NCBI GenBank assembly: GCA_965249175.1
Contig: OZ252227.1
Span: 4,340,001-4,404,000, forward strand
Direction of reading: 5' to 3'
DNA: 64,000 nt
Source: CAZYFH01 sp965249175
Lineage (GTDB): Bacteria; Acidobacteriota; Vicinamibacteria; Vicinamibacterales; UBA8438
Part shown: piece by piece, positions 1 through 8,958 of the stretch
Numbering within the stretch: position 1 is the stretch's first letter
How the letters are laid out: each line of letters begins with the position of its first letter
Program-made: the position numbers and the translations under genes
Notes under the pieces: model-generated
Told to the model about the DNA's origin: nothing
Database searches by the model: none
The model's input: only the letters and a program-made list of their open reading frames with translations

Positions 1-490
1 GGCCCGTGCTTGTCACGATAACTTGGCCAGTCGACGGGGCTGAGCAGCGTATCGGCATGCCCCCGTGCCGCCCTGTAGGGTCGACGAGGCCGCCTCAGAG
101 CGCCTGGAGGCGGTCGTGATCGCTCTCCCGCACCAGCCTGAGTCCGAGCCGTGTCGCCCGACGCCGCGCCTGCGCCGCTGGTGGTGTCGGGTTCGGGCGA
201 TACCCCACGTCGGCCGAGCCAGAGCAGGTGCGAGGAGTCCGTGTGCCCGCCCACCTCAGCGTTGCGCTCCGGTGACCGGCCCCAGCTTGTGACGGACCCG
301 AGGGACCACGAGCAGTAGGCGCGCAGCTGATCAGCGAAATCGGTGGGCCATATGTCCTCCCCTGGAAGCGGTAGGTGAGACGAGGGCCGCAACGGGACAT
401 CCGCCGCTCCCGCGGGCCTCAGCGAGTCACCGACCCCCAACGGGCTTCCACCACCGCTGTCGTCAGGACTCACCCGCGGTGGCCCCCGTC
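1..490. other. unassigned left edge
   Basis: I recognise no gene here. Open frames exist on both strands, but they are arginine/proline-rich readings of GC-rich DNA without ribosome sites or recognisable motifs. It probably continues the phage-derived block to its right. Confidence 0.4.
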
Positions 491-619
491 TCATCTACCG
501 CCGACCAGATCAACCAGCACGGCCATGATCGCCAGCGTGAGCACGATTACCCCGAGTCCAAGCCCGATCAGCGAGATCCACGCCGGAACATGGACAGGCG
601 GCTTCTCGTCTGGCGTCAT
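491..619 (-). CDS. small single-pass membrane protein
   Basis: This predicted 42-aa protein starts MTPDEKPPVHVPAW and is dominated by one hydrophobic helix (residues ~14-37, SLIGLGLGVIVLTLAIMAVL). An in-frame extension upstream is possible but arginine-rich and unlikely. It lies downstream of, and on the same strand as, another small membrane protein and a phage-like hydrolase, so a late phage (lysis-cassette) role is conceivable. No ribosome site is obvious. I do not recognise a family. Confidence 0.35.
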   Translation of the reverse strand: MTPDEKPPVHVPAWISLIGLGLGVIVLTLAIMAVLVDLVGGR

Positions 620-818
620 GACGGCGACACCTCGAGAGGTGAGAGGTGAGCGGCCGCGTGTCTGACCACGCGACCCTCGGGCGAAGCCGGCCGGCCCAAG
701 CGTTGGGCGCTGGGGGGGCTCCTGTTGAGATTCCCATCCTAGTCTGAACACCTCGTCAAACAGGACTGTCAACGCCGATCGCGCAGAGGTTGCCGTCTAG
801 GTCCAGTTTCACTGGTCA
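620..818. other. short gap in late-phage block
   Basis: No gene or RNA structure is recognised between the two small membrane-protein genes. Confidence 0.3.
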
Positions 819-1136
819 TCACTCCACCCGGGTAAAGCACGACGACCGCTGGCTCGCGTCGTCCGACGTGTTCACGCAGATCTGTCGAAGAATGGCCTTC
901 AGCGCGTCTGTGCCCCGCATGGACTGCTGGATGTGGACGTCGAGCTGCGCCTTGATCTCCGTGAAGTCCCTGAAGATCTCTTCCCGCACCCGTTCTGTCG
1001 CGGCCTGCGCCTCGGGGTCCGGCGCCACCGGTTGCGTCGCCGCCCACACCAGCCACAACGAGATCACGATCAATGCCCCTGTCGCCCCGAGTTGGCTGAC
1101 CGTCTTCGCCAGAGCGCCGTTCACCGGAGGTGTCAT
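819..1136 (-). CDS. membrane-anchored protein, holin- or spanin-like
   Basis: The 105-aa product starts MTPPVNGALAK. Its ATG overlaps the stop codon of the upstream gene (ATGA arrangement), which fixes the start and implies translational coupling. One N-terminal membrane helix (ALIVISLWLVWAA, ~residues 20-35) is followed by a charged, probably coiled-coil segment with FRDFTEIKAQLDVHIQQS. A single helix plus a periplasmic helical tail directly behind a tail/hydrolase gene is typical of phage holins or inner spanins. No family can be assigned with certainty. Confidence 0.5.
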   Translation of the reverse strand: MTPPVNGALAKTVSQLGATGALIVISLWLVWAATQPVAPDPEAQAATERVREEIFRDFTEIKAQLDVHIQQSMRGTDALKAILRQICVNTSDDASQRSSCFTRVE

Positions 1137-2470
1137 CGTGGCGGCGCCCCCTGCCAAAACGACTCGACGCCCTCGGCCGCAGCCCACCGGGCCATCTCGA
1201 TCGACGCCGGCTCTCCGCCACGCCACGACATCTCGCCGAGAAAGAACGGCGTGCCAGGTGCGTTCCAGCCCTTTTCACCGCCCATGATGCGACGGTGAAG
1301 TCCACTGATCTGATCGCGGAACGGCTCCTCTTCCGTTTCACCGGACTGGAAGGCGATACCGACCTTGCCGCCGCACCTGTCCTTCAGCATCCGATACCAC
1401 TCGCCTCCCCACGTGACCGTCTTGCCCCGCCACGTCGGCTGGGCGCCGTAGCTCGACCCGGTGGCCGACGCGCCGTTGTCGCGGCCGTTCGTGTAGTGCG
1501 ACATGAGCCAGAGGTCAGGATGCTCTGCATGAAGATGCTCGAGCCAGTCGGCCTGCGACTTCGCCGATGACCACTCGTTCATCTCCAGCCCGGGCCAGAT
1601 GACGTCGCACGTCATGTGCGGCCGGAGCGCGCCGAGCCACGGCGTCACCCACCGGTCCATCTGTCCGCGGCCGCGCCACGGGTCGGTCCGATGGCCGTCG
1701 AGCGCCGGACAGTCATCCGACTTGAGCAGCCAGATCGTGTGAAACCCAGCCTCGGCGTTCTGCTGGGTGATCTCGATAGCTTGGGTCGCCTTCGGGTCCT
1801 TCAGGAGGTTGAGCGGGCCGCGGTCGCGATCGCCGGCCCATCCGTGCCCGTCCTGTTCCATGTAGGCCGCGCAGATGATCGCGTTGTAGTCGCGCTCCGC
1901 GAGCAGCGCATAGTCCTCGTGCCGCTCGGCGTCTGTCAGGGTGGCCCAGTGGAAGGACGAGCGCACCGTCTCTCTGTCGGTGGGCTTCATCCCGAGCGTG
2001 AGCATGTCCGCCCGCATGCCCTTCCAGCCGTCCCTGAAGGGCTGCAGAACGGACGGGTCGCGTCGGTCAAGTGGATGGCCATTGGCCCAGTCGTGAAGCT
2101 TCCAACGCTCCCACGGGCGGGCCTCTTCACGATCTACCTCGATATGCGCCCCTCCGCCCTGGCTGGCCGAGAGAAACGTCCCCTGATCTGTCTGTAACCC
2201 GACGAAGACACCATCGAGCTCGACCACGCGAAACCGCACCCCGAGATCGTTCAAACACCGCCGCGTGGCGCGAAGGCGGTTCGGCCCATAGACGCTCGTG
2301 AGCAACCAGCCATCAGACGTCGCGAACGCCACCGTATCGTCGGCGAAGCGGCACAGGCCGAACCGCTCCCACAGGCCAGCACGGTCCCGGTTCGCGTTGG
2401 CGCCTTCGCCGCCGCCCTCTTCTGCGACGAGGTAGTGCCCGGTCTCAGCAGTCGCGAGTGATACCTGCAT
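1133..2470 (-). CDS. phage-type beta-trefoil / hydrolase-like protein
   Basis: This is a 445-aa protein. The start at 2470 (MQVSLATAETGHYL) is preferred over an upstream in-frame ATG because GGAGGAG lies about 7 bases before it. Residues ~1-125 read as a fascin-like beta-trefoil (HYLVAEEGGG, ANANRDRAGLWE, FLSASQGGGAHIEV). The rest is rich in Trp and acidic residues and resembles a TIM-barrel glycoside-hydrolase fold (IWPGLEMNEWSS, LWLMSHYTNGRDN, PFFLGEMSWRGGEPAS). The block suggests a virion-associated or host-surface hydrolase at the end of the late operon. A related trefoil strand occurs in the protein at 35154-36050. The function is inferred. Confidence 0.6.
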   Translation of the reverse strand: MQVSLATAETGHYLVAEEGGGEGANANRDRAGLWERFGLCRFADDTVAFATSDGWLLTSVYGPNRLRATRRCLNDLGVRFRVVELDGVFVGLQTDQGTFLSASQGGGAHIEVDREEARPWERWKLHDWANGHPLDRRDPSVLQPFRDGWKGMRADMLTLGMKPTDRETVRSSFHWATLTDAERHEDYALLAERDYNAIICAAYMEQDGHGWAGDRDRGPLNLLKDPKATQAIEITQQNAEAGFHTIWLLKSDDCPALDGHRTDPWRGRGQMDRWVTPWLGALRPHMTCDVIWPGLEMNEWSSAKSQADWLEHLHAEHPDLWLMSHYTNGRDNGASATGSSYGAQPTWRGKTVTWGGEWYRMLKDRCGGKVGIAFQSGETEEEPFRDQISGLHRRIMGGEKGWNAPGTPFFLGEMSWRGGEPASIEMARWAAAEGVESFWQGAPPR

Positions 2471-2497
2471 CCCCAACTCCTCCATCCGGCCCACGAA

Positions 2498-2552
2498 GAA
2501 AAGGCCGCCTCACCGACAGTGCGCTGCGCACCATCAGAGAGACGGCCTCATC
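2498..2552 (-). terminator. rho-independent terminator (minus strand)
   Basis: Read on the minus strand, AGGCCGTCTC and GAGGCGGCCT form a 10-bp stem with one G-T wobble. It encloses a second small hairpin and is followed by TTTTCTTCG. It sits just upstream of the 2470 gene, so it probably ends a preceding phage transcript whose genes are no longer adjacent. Confidence 0.6.
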
Positions 2553-2598
2553 CCTCGTGGCCTTGTCGGGTCCCCGCAGCCGCCGGCCGGGCGGCGTT

Positions 2599-2615
2599 CG
2601 CTAGCTAGGCTAGCG
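2599..2615. repeat. CGCTAGC inverted repeat
   Basis: CGCTAGC-TAG-GCTAGCG is a perfect 7-bp inverted repeat with a 3-base loop. No U-tract follows on either strand, so it is more likely an operator or recombination scar than a terminator. Confidence 0.45.
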
Positions 2616-2677
2616 GGAACCCCACGTCGACTATCGCGTGGGCACCTCCGGCTCTCCGTCACCCGAGAGACAGCGCC

Positions 2678-2890
2678 TCATGGCGCGCCCTCGTCCGGCA
2701 CACGACCCCAGCCAACGGTCTGCGCCGCTGCGTCCGGGCCATAGCCGATCGAGCGCGCCCACCGCTCGCCGTCGAGATCGACGATGCACGTCACCACGTA
2801 CCCCCACCGGTCGTCACGGTCCACGACACAGAGCTGATGGTGCACCGTCGCCCAATCAATCCCCACAAACCAGCCGAACTCGGGTGTCAT
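2678..2890 (-). CDS. short protein with IS110-transposase-like N-terminus
   Basis: The 70-aa product starts MTPEFGWFVGID after a strong ribosome site (GGAGGGAGG). Residues 1-25 (FVGIDWATVHHQLCVVDRD) look like the first strand of the RNase-H-like DEDD domain that opens IS110-family transposases. The remaining ~45 residues (VTCIVDLDGERWARSIGYG) do not follow that family. It is either a truncated IS110 gene that acquired a new 3' end, or a small phage protein with an accidental match. The flank to 3151 has no recognisable gene. Confidence 0.4.
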   Translation of the reverse strand: MTPEFGWFVGIDWATVHHQLCVVDRDDRWGYVVTCIVDLDGERWARSIGYGPDAAAQTVGWGRVPDEGAP

Positions 2891-3151
2891 ACCGCCTCCC
2901 TCCTCGAGCCTCGACCGCCCGTGGTGGCATCCCCCTTGTACTGGCGCTCGTGGCGCAACTCCCCACGGGACGTCCTCCACGGTCCACCTCGTCGGGGCGC
3001 AGGTCTACGAGCGGCGCTCATGGCGCAGGGGCCGAGTGGCGCTCCCGACGGGGTGGCCGAGCTCGCTGCGAGTCTATGACTCGCTATCTAGGTTCTGCTT
3101 GGGAAAGGTACAAGGGGCCGAGGGTAGTGCCGAGTTGGAGAGGCATCGCGC

Positions 3152-5776
3152 TCAGGGAACCGGCACGCGCTGTTTGAGTTCCTCGACCCAGTTCAAGATG
3201 ACGTCGATCCCCCGACGCGGAATACCTGCGTCTTGACCGCCGACCTTGATCATGAGGAACCGACCGTCCGATGCCACATCGTAGCTACTTGTCCAAGTGG
3301 CAAGGGAGTAGTTGTCCGTTTGAAACAGCGGTTCGGGGTCTCCATAGACGAACGCTGGATCGGTTTGCACCGCTACTGCCATCATTCGACCACTCTCGAC
3401 GTAGTACAACTCCTCACCGCTCTTTGCCCACGCTGGAGAAACCCCTCCTGCTGTCGACACCACGTATTGACCCTGTTCCACGGCAGGAAAGGGCTGGACG
3501 TGAATCTCGAACTGACCGGATTCGTCGGATTGGTACGCGATCCAGTTGCCGTCTGGGGACAACGCCGGGCTCAGTTCGGCGGACGGCGAACTGATGAGCG
3601 GCGCGACCGCGCCATCCTCAACGGACACCATGACGATGTCCGTGAAGTCAGTACCGGCGACGAGCATCGTCCCATCGGGGGTTGCCTCGTACAACAGAAC
3701 GTCCCTTTTCGTCGCCTGGCGTTCCGCAGTCCCGGTGCCATCGGCCAGGGCCACGGAGAAACCGGTGCCTGGCTCCCCAGTCTCCTTGAACACCGCTCGT
3801 TCACCGTCTGGCATCCACACCGGCTCGCCGCCAGCGATATCCGAGGTCAAGCGTTGGAACGCCCCAGTGGCCAGAGTGAGGATCCAGGTGTCCATCTGCT
3901 CGGCGCGGATGTCGAGGGCGACGCGCGTCCCGTCGGGCGAGAGGCGTGGAAGTGTGTACGCACGAAGCGAAGGGGTAACTAGTTCTTCCTCGCCGAGCCG
4001 GTCGACCCAGACCAAGGACCGTTGGATGCCTTCAGGACCGCCTGGAACGTAGACAAGATGTCCAGCATTGGAAACGCTGAAATCAGCGCTTCCGCCGTAT
4101 CCCACGGCCACACCCTCGACCACTGGCACGGGAGCCCCCGTGACCACGAGCGCCTCCGCGTCAAACGGAACCGCCTGCAGGGCTCCGGTGCGAGTGGCGA
4201 ACACGAGGTGCCCCGTCGCGAGGTAATGCGGCCGGGTTCCTGCAACACCAAGCTTGGTCACGATACGGGTGTCGAGTTCGAGGACGGCCAACTCACCCGT
4301 TGCCAGTGTCGTACCAGTGCTAACCACGAACACCACCGCCTGTCTGTCTGGAATGATCTCCGGCCATAGGCGAAACGATTCATCCTGTTCAATGTCAGGC
4401 TTTGTGAGCTCCTCCGCCTCCCCGCCGACCGCGGGCACACGGTAGAGGCCGGTCAGCGCGCCAAAGATGATCTGCCCGTCCGCACCCCAGCTGGCTCCGA
4501 AGATACCGCTTGGAGACTCGGTCACCGTCTCGGGTGACCCGCCCGTGGCCCGGACCCGCTGGAGGATGTTCGTACTCGAAACGGGAACGAAAGCGACCCA
4601 CTCGCCGTCGGGCGATAGGACGGGACCGCTTCCTCCGAGGCTTCCTTGGATCGGAACGCTAACCCGTTGATCAAGGGACCGGAGCATAAGCTGCGGCTCG
4701 GTACCTCCCAGAGCCGTCGCCGTGTAGACAACGTGACCGCCGTCCGACGAGATCGCGAGCCCCCCCAAAACCTCCAGAAACCGACGAGGTGCAGCACCAG
4801 GCTCGAGCGCGGTGTCTTCTGGGGCGATCGTGAACCGTAATAGGTCTGGCGGTTCAGGACGCGGCGTCACGTTCCACACAGCAACACCTGAGATGAGACC
4901 GCCGATTGCCAGTGCTGCGAGCCCCAGCGGCAATGCTGGTCGCCAGCTGCCAGCTTGTACGGTGAGGGAAGCCGTCGCGTCCGGGGATGTCCCGGTCATC
5001 ACGTCGTCGAGGTCCAGGCGGGCTGCTCCGATGTCCGGCAACCGCTGCTTTCGTGCCTTGGCGAGGCACCTACGGAGCAATGTGCGGATCGCAGCGGGCG
5101 TCTCCGCAGGCAGCGAAGTCCAGTCGGGCTCGGTCTTCAGAACTTCAGCGAGTACATGCGACACGGACTCACCATCAAACACTCGTCGACTCGACAGCAT
5201 CTCGAACAGCACCACGCCGAACGACCAGATGTCGGACCGCTTGTCCACTGGTTTCCCGCTCGCTGCCTCCGGACTCATATAGACTGCAGTCTCCAGGATG
5301 ACGCCCTGCTGAGTGGCCGCAGTCACGGTGGGCGAGTCTGACGGGTCACTCCCAGCATCCGGCTGAAACGCCTTTGCCAACCCAAAGTCCAGCACTTTCA
5401 CTGTGCCGTCCGCCTTCACCTTCACGTTGGCCGGTTTCAGGTCGCGGTGGATGATGCCCCGCTCGTGCGCCGCTTCGAGGGCTTCGGCGATCTGCTTGGC
5501 GATGGGGAGCGCCTCGTCGATTGGGATCGGCCCCTCGGCGATGCGATCCGCCAAGGTCGGCCCCTCGACCAGTTCGAGGACCAGCGCCTTGGTGCCCTCG
5601 GCCTCTTCCAGCCCGTAGATGAGCCCGATGTTGGGATGATTCAGCGAGGCGAGGACCTTGGCTTCGCGCTCGAAGCGCGCCAGGCGATCGGGATCGGCCG
5701 TGAAGGCGTCGGGGAGGACTTTCAGCGCGACATCCCGATCCAGCTTGGTGTCCCGCGCCTGGTACACCTCCCCCAT
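3152..5776 (-). CDS. Ser/Thr protein kinase with TolB-like beta-propeller
   Basis: The 874-aa reading frame begins at the Met of the glycine-rich loop (MGEVYQARDTKLDRDVALK). The kinase domain spans residues 1-262, with VALK lysine, HRDLKPAN catalytic loop, DFG and VYMSPE. A membrane helix (~280-302) is followed by an extracytoplasmic PD40/TolB-like propeller to ~860 (SPDGEWVAF, SPDGTRVAL, SPDGNWIAYQSD). The coding sequence should start at GTG 5832 (VSLAPGVRLG), but about 10 nt appear deleted between the LGS codons and IVAKIGSGG, so most of the G-loop is out of frame. Activity is therefore doubtful. It is monocistronic and preceded by a degenerate tandem repeat of its own start region. Confidence 0.8.
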   Translation of the reverse strand: MGEVYQARDTKLDRDVALKVLPDAFTADPDRLARFEREAKVLASLNHPNIGLIYGLEEAEGTKALVLELVEGPTLADRIAEGPIPIDEALPIAKQIAEALEAAHERGIIHRDLKPANVKVKADGTVKVLDFGLAKAFQPDAGSDPSDSPTVTAATQQGVILETAVYMSPEAASGKPVDKRSDIWSFGVVLFEMLSSRRVFDGESVSHVLAEVLKTEPDWTSLPAETPAAIRTLLRRCLAKARKQRLPDIGAARLDLDDVMTGTSPDATASLTVQAGSWRPALPLGLAALAIGGLISGVAVWNVTPRPEPPDLLRFTIAPEDTALEPGAAPRRFLEVLGGLAISSDGGHVVYTATALGGTEPQLMLRSLDQRVSVPIQGSLGGSGPVLSPDGEWVAFVPVSSTNILQRVRATGGSPETVTESPSGIFGASWGADGQIIFGALTGLYRVPAVGGEAEELTKPDIEQDESFRLWPEIIPDRQAVVFVVSTGTTLATGELAVLELDTRIVTKLGVAGTRPHYLATGHLVFATRTGALQAVPFDAEALVVTGAPVPVVEGVAVGYGGSADFSVSNAGHLVYVPGGPEGIQRSLVWVDRLGEEELVTPSLRAYTLPRLSPDGTRVALDIRAEQMDTWILTLATGAFQRLTSDIAGGEPVWMPDGERAVFKETGEPGTGFSVALADGTGTAERQATKRDVLLYEATPDGTMLVAGTDFTDIVMVSVEDGAVAPLISSPSAELSPALSPDGNWIAYQSDESGQFEIHVQPFPAVEQGQYVVSTAGGVSPAWAKSGEELYYVESGRMMAVAVQTDPAFVYGDPEPLFQTDNYSLATWTSSYDVASDGRFLMIKVGGQDAGIPRRGIDVILNWVEELKQRVPVP

Positions 5777-5799
5777 CCCGCCGCTGCCGATTTTGGCGA

Positions 5800-5972
5800 C
5801 GATCCGAGCCGTACACCAGGGGCCAGTGACACGGTCCTCCCCTACGATCCGAGTCGCGCGCTGGGGGTGAATCTCACTACGCTCCTCTTCGATCCAAGCA
5901 CGCCGCGGTCAGTGACACGATCCTCCTCGTACGCTCCGAGCCGTACGCCGGGGGCGAGTGGCACGGCCCTCC
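5800..5972 (-). repeat. four degenerate tandem copies of a kinase start region
   Basis: Units at 5800-5840, 5841-5885, 5886-5926 and 5927-5972 (41-46 bp each) carry, on the minus strand, GGAGG, then a GTG or its decayed form, then codons resembling LAPGVRLG and ATCG or ACG. The outermost unit reads VPLAPGVRLGAYE. The innermost is the start of the 3152-5776 kinase. Confidence 0.6.
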
Positions 5973-6261
5973 TTGGGCGCTGGGGGAATCCTCGGGATTG
6001 TAGTCCGTCAGCGGGCGGGATCGGCGTCTTTCCGAGCCGCTGGGGCTAGAGACGACCTGCACTGTGAGAGAGGCACTTCTCGCACCCAAATTCCCGTGAT
6101 CGCTGGCGGGACGACCCAAACCACCCCACGGGTGCCGCTCGGCGCTTCTGACCCCGGCGAAGTCGCTTCCTCATAGCGGATTTCTGCGGTGTTTCTACGC
6201 CCCCAGACGGCTAAGGCGCCGGATCCCGCCGAACAAACCGGGCCAGGCCGGTCGTCAACCG

Positions 6262-6465
6262 CTAGATTGGGGCGCCAGAGGCATCGATCTGGTCGACGTG
6301 CTTGACCTCGACTCCGGACACCTTGGCGCCCCAGGGGGTCAGCCTGCGTGTCGGGGATCTGCTGCAGCCGCTGGTTGAGCTGCTCCCGTTCTGCCAACAA
6401 CCCGTCGAGCTCGACCTGACCAAGCGCGCTGCGAAGCGTCGTCTGGCCAAAGGATCATCACTCAA
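6262..6465 (-). pseudogene. slipin/stomatin (SPFH) gene fragment
   Basis: Read on the minus strand, one frame gives TTLRSALGQVELDGLLAERE and LNQRLQQI, and a second gives WGAKVSGVEVKHVD. Together they match the C-terminal half of bacterial slipins, which have RE..N..L...LD..T..WG.KV..VEVK.VD. The frame changes in a C-run near 6350. Both gene ends are missing. It is a decayed membrane-scaffold gene; the flanks 5973-6261 and 6466-6600 hold nothing else I can identify. Confidence 0.55.
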
Positions 6466-6608
6466 CGCCACCCATCAGGTCCCTGAACGACCGAGCGGAC
6501 CTTGACTGCCTGTGCTTGGAAGGGCTTGCAGGTAGGGAACGGTCACCGTCCGACTTGGCACGCCCTGTGCTCTTAACAGGGGCAGTTGGACGAGGAAGGA
6601 GAGAGCCC

Positions 6609-7130
6609 ATGAAGGGGACGACGATGCGTTATCTGATACCGATCCTGATCGCGTTGGTGGCATTGCTGACGGCGCCAGTTGCACAGGAACTCACACCAAC
6701 CGCCGATCAGAATGACACGGGCCAGGCGCGCTGGCGTGCGCAACGTGATGAGAAGGGGGAGCAGAACCAGACCCTTCTCGGTGACGTCACCCACATGAAT
6801 CCGCGTGGTCGAATCCGCGTGGTCGGGCACCAGCTCACGTTCACCAACCTCGCAGACGACGACGGTGGCGCGCCGGCGGGCGCCCGCTATCGAACGCGCT
6901 GGATGGTCTACTCCCACACGATGGACGAGTACGTGACGATCACCACGGCGACCGTGTCGGCCCGACCGGTCGCGGCAATTCCGGATATCACCCCGGGCGT
7001 CGACCAGCACCTGGTGGCTGAGATCACGACGTTGCACGACGAGTACCCGGTGTGGGTCCACCTGCGGTCGACCAATGGGCAACTCACCGTCGTCGCCATC
7101 GTGCGCGCGACGATGGCAGCGACTGTGTAG
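6609..7130 (+). CDS. secreted hypothetical protein
   Basis: The 173-aa product starts at 6609, behind AAGGAGAG. An N-terminal Sec signal peptide (MKGTTMRYLIPILIALVALL) probably ends at APVA-QE. The mature part is rich in beta-strand residues and contains YRTRWMVYSHTMDEYVTITT; I do not recognise a family. It lies tail-to-tail with a truncated minus-strand kinase start (7208-7426), as if it had replaced the rest of that kinase gene. Confidence 0.6.
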   Translation: MKGTTMRYLIPILIALVALLTAPVAQELTPTADQNDTGQARWRAQRDEKGEQNQTLLGDVTHMNPRGRIRVVGHQLTFTNLADDDGGAPAGARYRTRWMVYSHTMDEYVTITTATVSARPVAAIPDITPGVDQHLVAEITTLHDEYPVWVHLRSTNGQLTVVAIVRATMAATV

Positions 7131-7207
7131 GCGAACTTATCCCTCGGGGCGTTCAGGATCGCGGACGCCTTGAGGGAACGTGAATGTCGCTGACGTTGCT
7201 CTCTTTG

Positions 7208-7426
7208 CCCGATGTTCGGGTGGTTCAGCGACGCGAGGACCTTGGCTTCGCGTTGGAAGCGTCCCAGCCGCTCGGGGTCGTTGGCGAACAGGTCGGGCAA
7301 GACCTTGAGCGCCACGTCGCGGTCGAGCTTGGTGTCGCGGGCGCGGTAGACCTCACCCATGCCGCCGGCGCCGATCTGGGCGGTGACGGCGTAGGGACCG
7401 AGGGTGGTGCCGGGTGAGAGGGGCAT
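7208..7426 (-). pseudogene. 5' fragment of a Ser/Thr kinase gene
   Basis: The first 73 codons of a kinase are intact: MPLSPGTTLGPYAV, G-loop IGAGGMGEVY, VALK lysine and LASLNHPNIG. The similarity stops abruptly at 7208, with no catalytic loop. Its ATG overlaps the TGA of the upstream propeller remnant (TGATG). The truncation point faces the plus-strand secreted protein at 6609-7130. Confidence 0.8.
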
Positions 7427-8940
7427 CAGTCGATGGGGACGAGCGTTGCCAACTCCTCCGGGAGGTTGAAGACCACCTCGGCCTGTTCGGGACCAGCGCG
7501 TCGCTCCTCAACCATCAGGAACTGTCCGTCAGGTGTCACGTCATATCCCGCGTTGTTCAGAGACACGATCATGCGAAAGTTGTCGGCAAAGAGTACTTCC
7601 GGTTCGCCCAATCGCAGTTGCGCGCCGTCGAGGACGGGGACCGCCATCATGTGTGCGCCCGTCCGATAGAATAGCTCGGTCCCATCCACAGACCACCTAG
7701 GCTCGTGCCCTCCAGCGACCGAGGCTTGCTGCACGAGGATGCCGTCCGGGAACGACGCCACCCACACCTCGTCTTGGCCCGAACTGTCGGAACGATAGGC
7801 GAGGAATCGGCCATCGGGTGAAATCACCGGCTGGGTTTCGTCGAACTCGCTCCCGGCGAATTGCCACGGTTCGGCATCATTCGTCATCGGGAGCACCCAG
7901 ATATCGCTGTCAGCCTCACCAATAATCGACTCCACGAAGGCCAGGAACCGACCGTCCTGGGACCATCCAGACGGGATCTTGAAGTGTTCATGTTCACCGA
8001 ATGTCAACTGGGTGACGTCGGTACTAGCAAGCGATCTCAAGAACAGATTGGGTGCGGCCTCCGCGCCAAACCGGCTCGTATAGACGAACTGCTCACCCGT
8101 GGGTGACCAGCTCGCACCTGCTCCTGCGTTCTCAATCCGACTCGGTACTCCGCGATTCACGTCGAGAATGCTGGCAGAGAAGGTCGCTGGGTCGCCTGTG
8201 ATCCCTGACGTGAAAGCAATGTGAGTGCCACGCGGTGCAAGTGACGGGTTCAGCACGTCGCGATACACGTCGCTCCGCCGCGTCACAACGCCCGTGCGGT
8301 TAACCCACGCCAGTCTGGTGTCGGATGTGCGCTGGTCCACGGCGTACACGAGGGTGCCTTCCGCCGACACGTCGTATTGCGCAGCCCCTGCAATTGCGGT
8401 CAGCACGCGGTCGACAACCCGGATCGGATTCCTGCCACGTTGAACGTCTGTTGGGCTGAAAGGGACCGCCCAGAGTGCCCCGGCCGACTGATAGAGCAGG
8501 TGTCCGCTCCGAACGTACCGGGCCGCTAACCCATCAACGATGAGCGTGCGACTGCCGTCTTCCAAGTTCAAAACATGCGTATCGGACTGCTCAAGCGCAC
8601 CCTTCCAGGCGGTAAACAGAAGCGCGTCACTGTTCGGCAGCAGAGCTGGTCGGGTATGGCCGAGCTCTCCGGCCCCCGCATCGAGCTCCGTGATCAGCTC
8701 CGGCCCTCCACCGGTTAAGGGAACTCGCATCAGACCACTCCGCGAGGTGCCGAAAATGATCGTGCCGTCGTCCATCCAGACCCCAGATGCGCGGCCGGCA
8801 GGGACGTCACAGATCACCATCGGGCGGCCGCCCTGGGTGGATACCCGGTGCAGCGCAGCGTCCCGGAAGAAGGCAACCGCCTGGAGGCCGCTGTCTCTTG
8901 CGGCGGAGGAGGACTCGGAAGGGGCACCCAGGGCAACATT
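7426..8940 (-). pseudogene. TolB-like propeller half of a kinase gene (kinase domain lost)
   Basis: A continuous frame reads as the extracellular propeller of acidobacterial kinases: AVAFFRDAALHRVSTQGGRP, SPDGRFLAYRSDSSGQDEVW and VTPDGQFLMVEE, ending in a family-typical tail (FNLPEELATLVPID). The first Met is at 8820, but recognisable sequence continues upstream to about 8940, where it collides with the divergent kinase gene starting at 8959. The kinase and membrane segments are absent, so this is a 3' remnant. Confidence 0.75.
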
Positions 8941-8958
8941 CGTGCAAAGATCGGCGCG

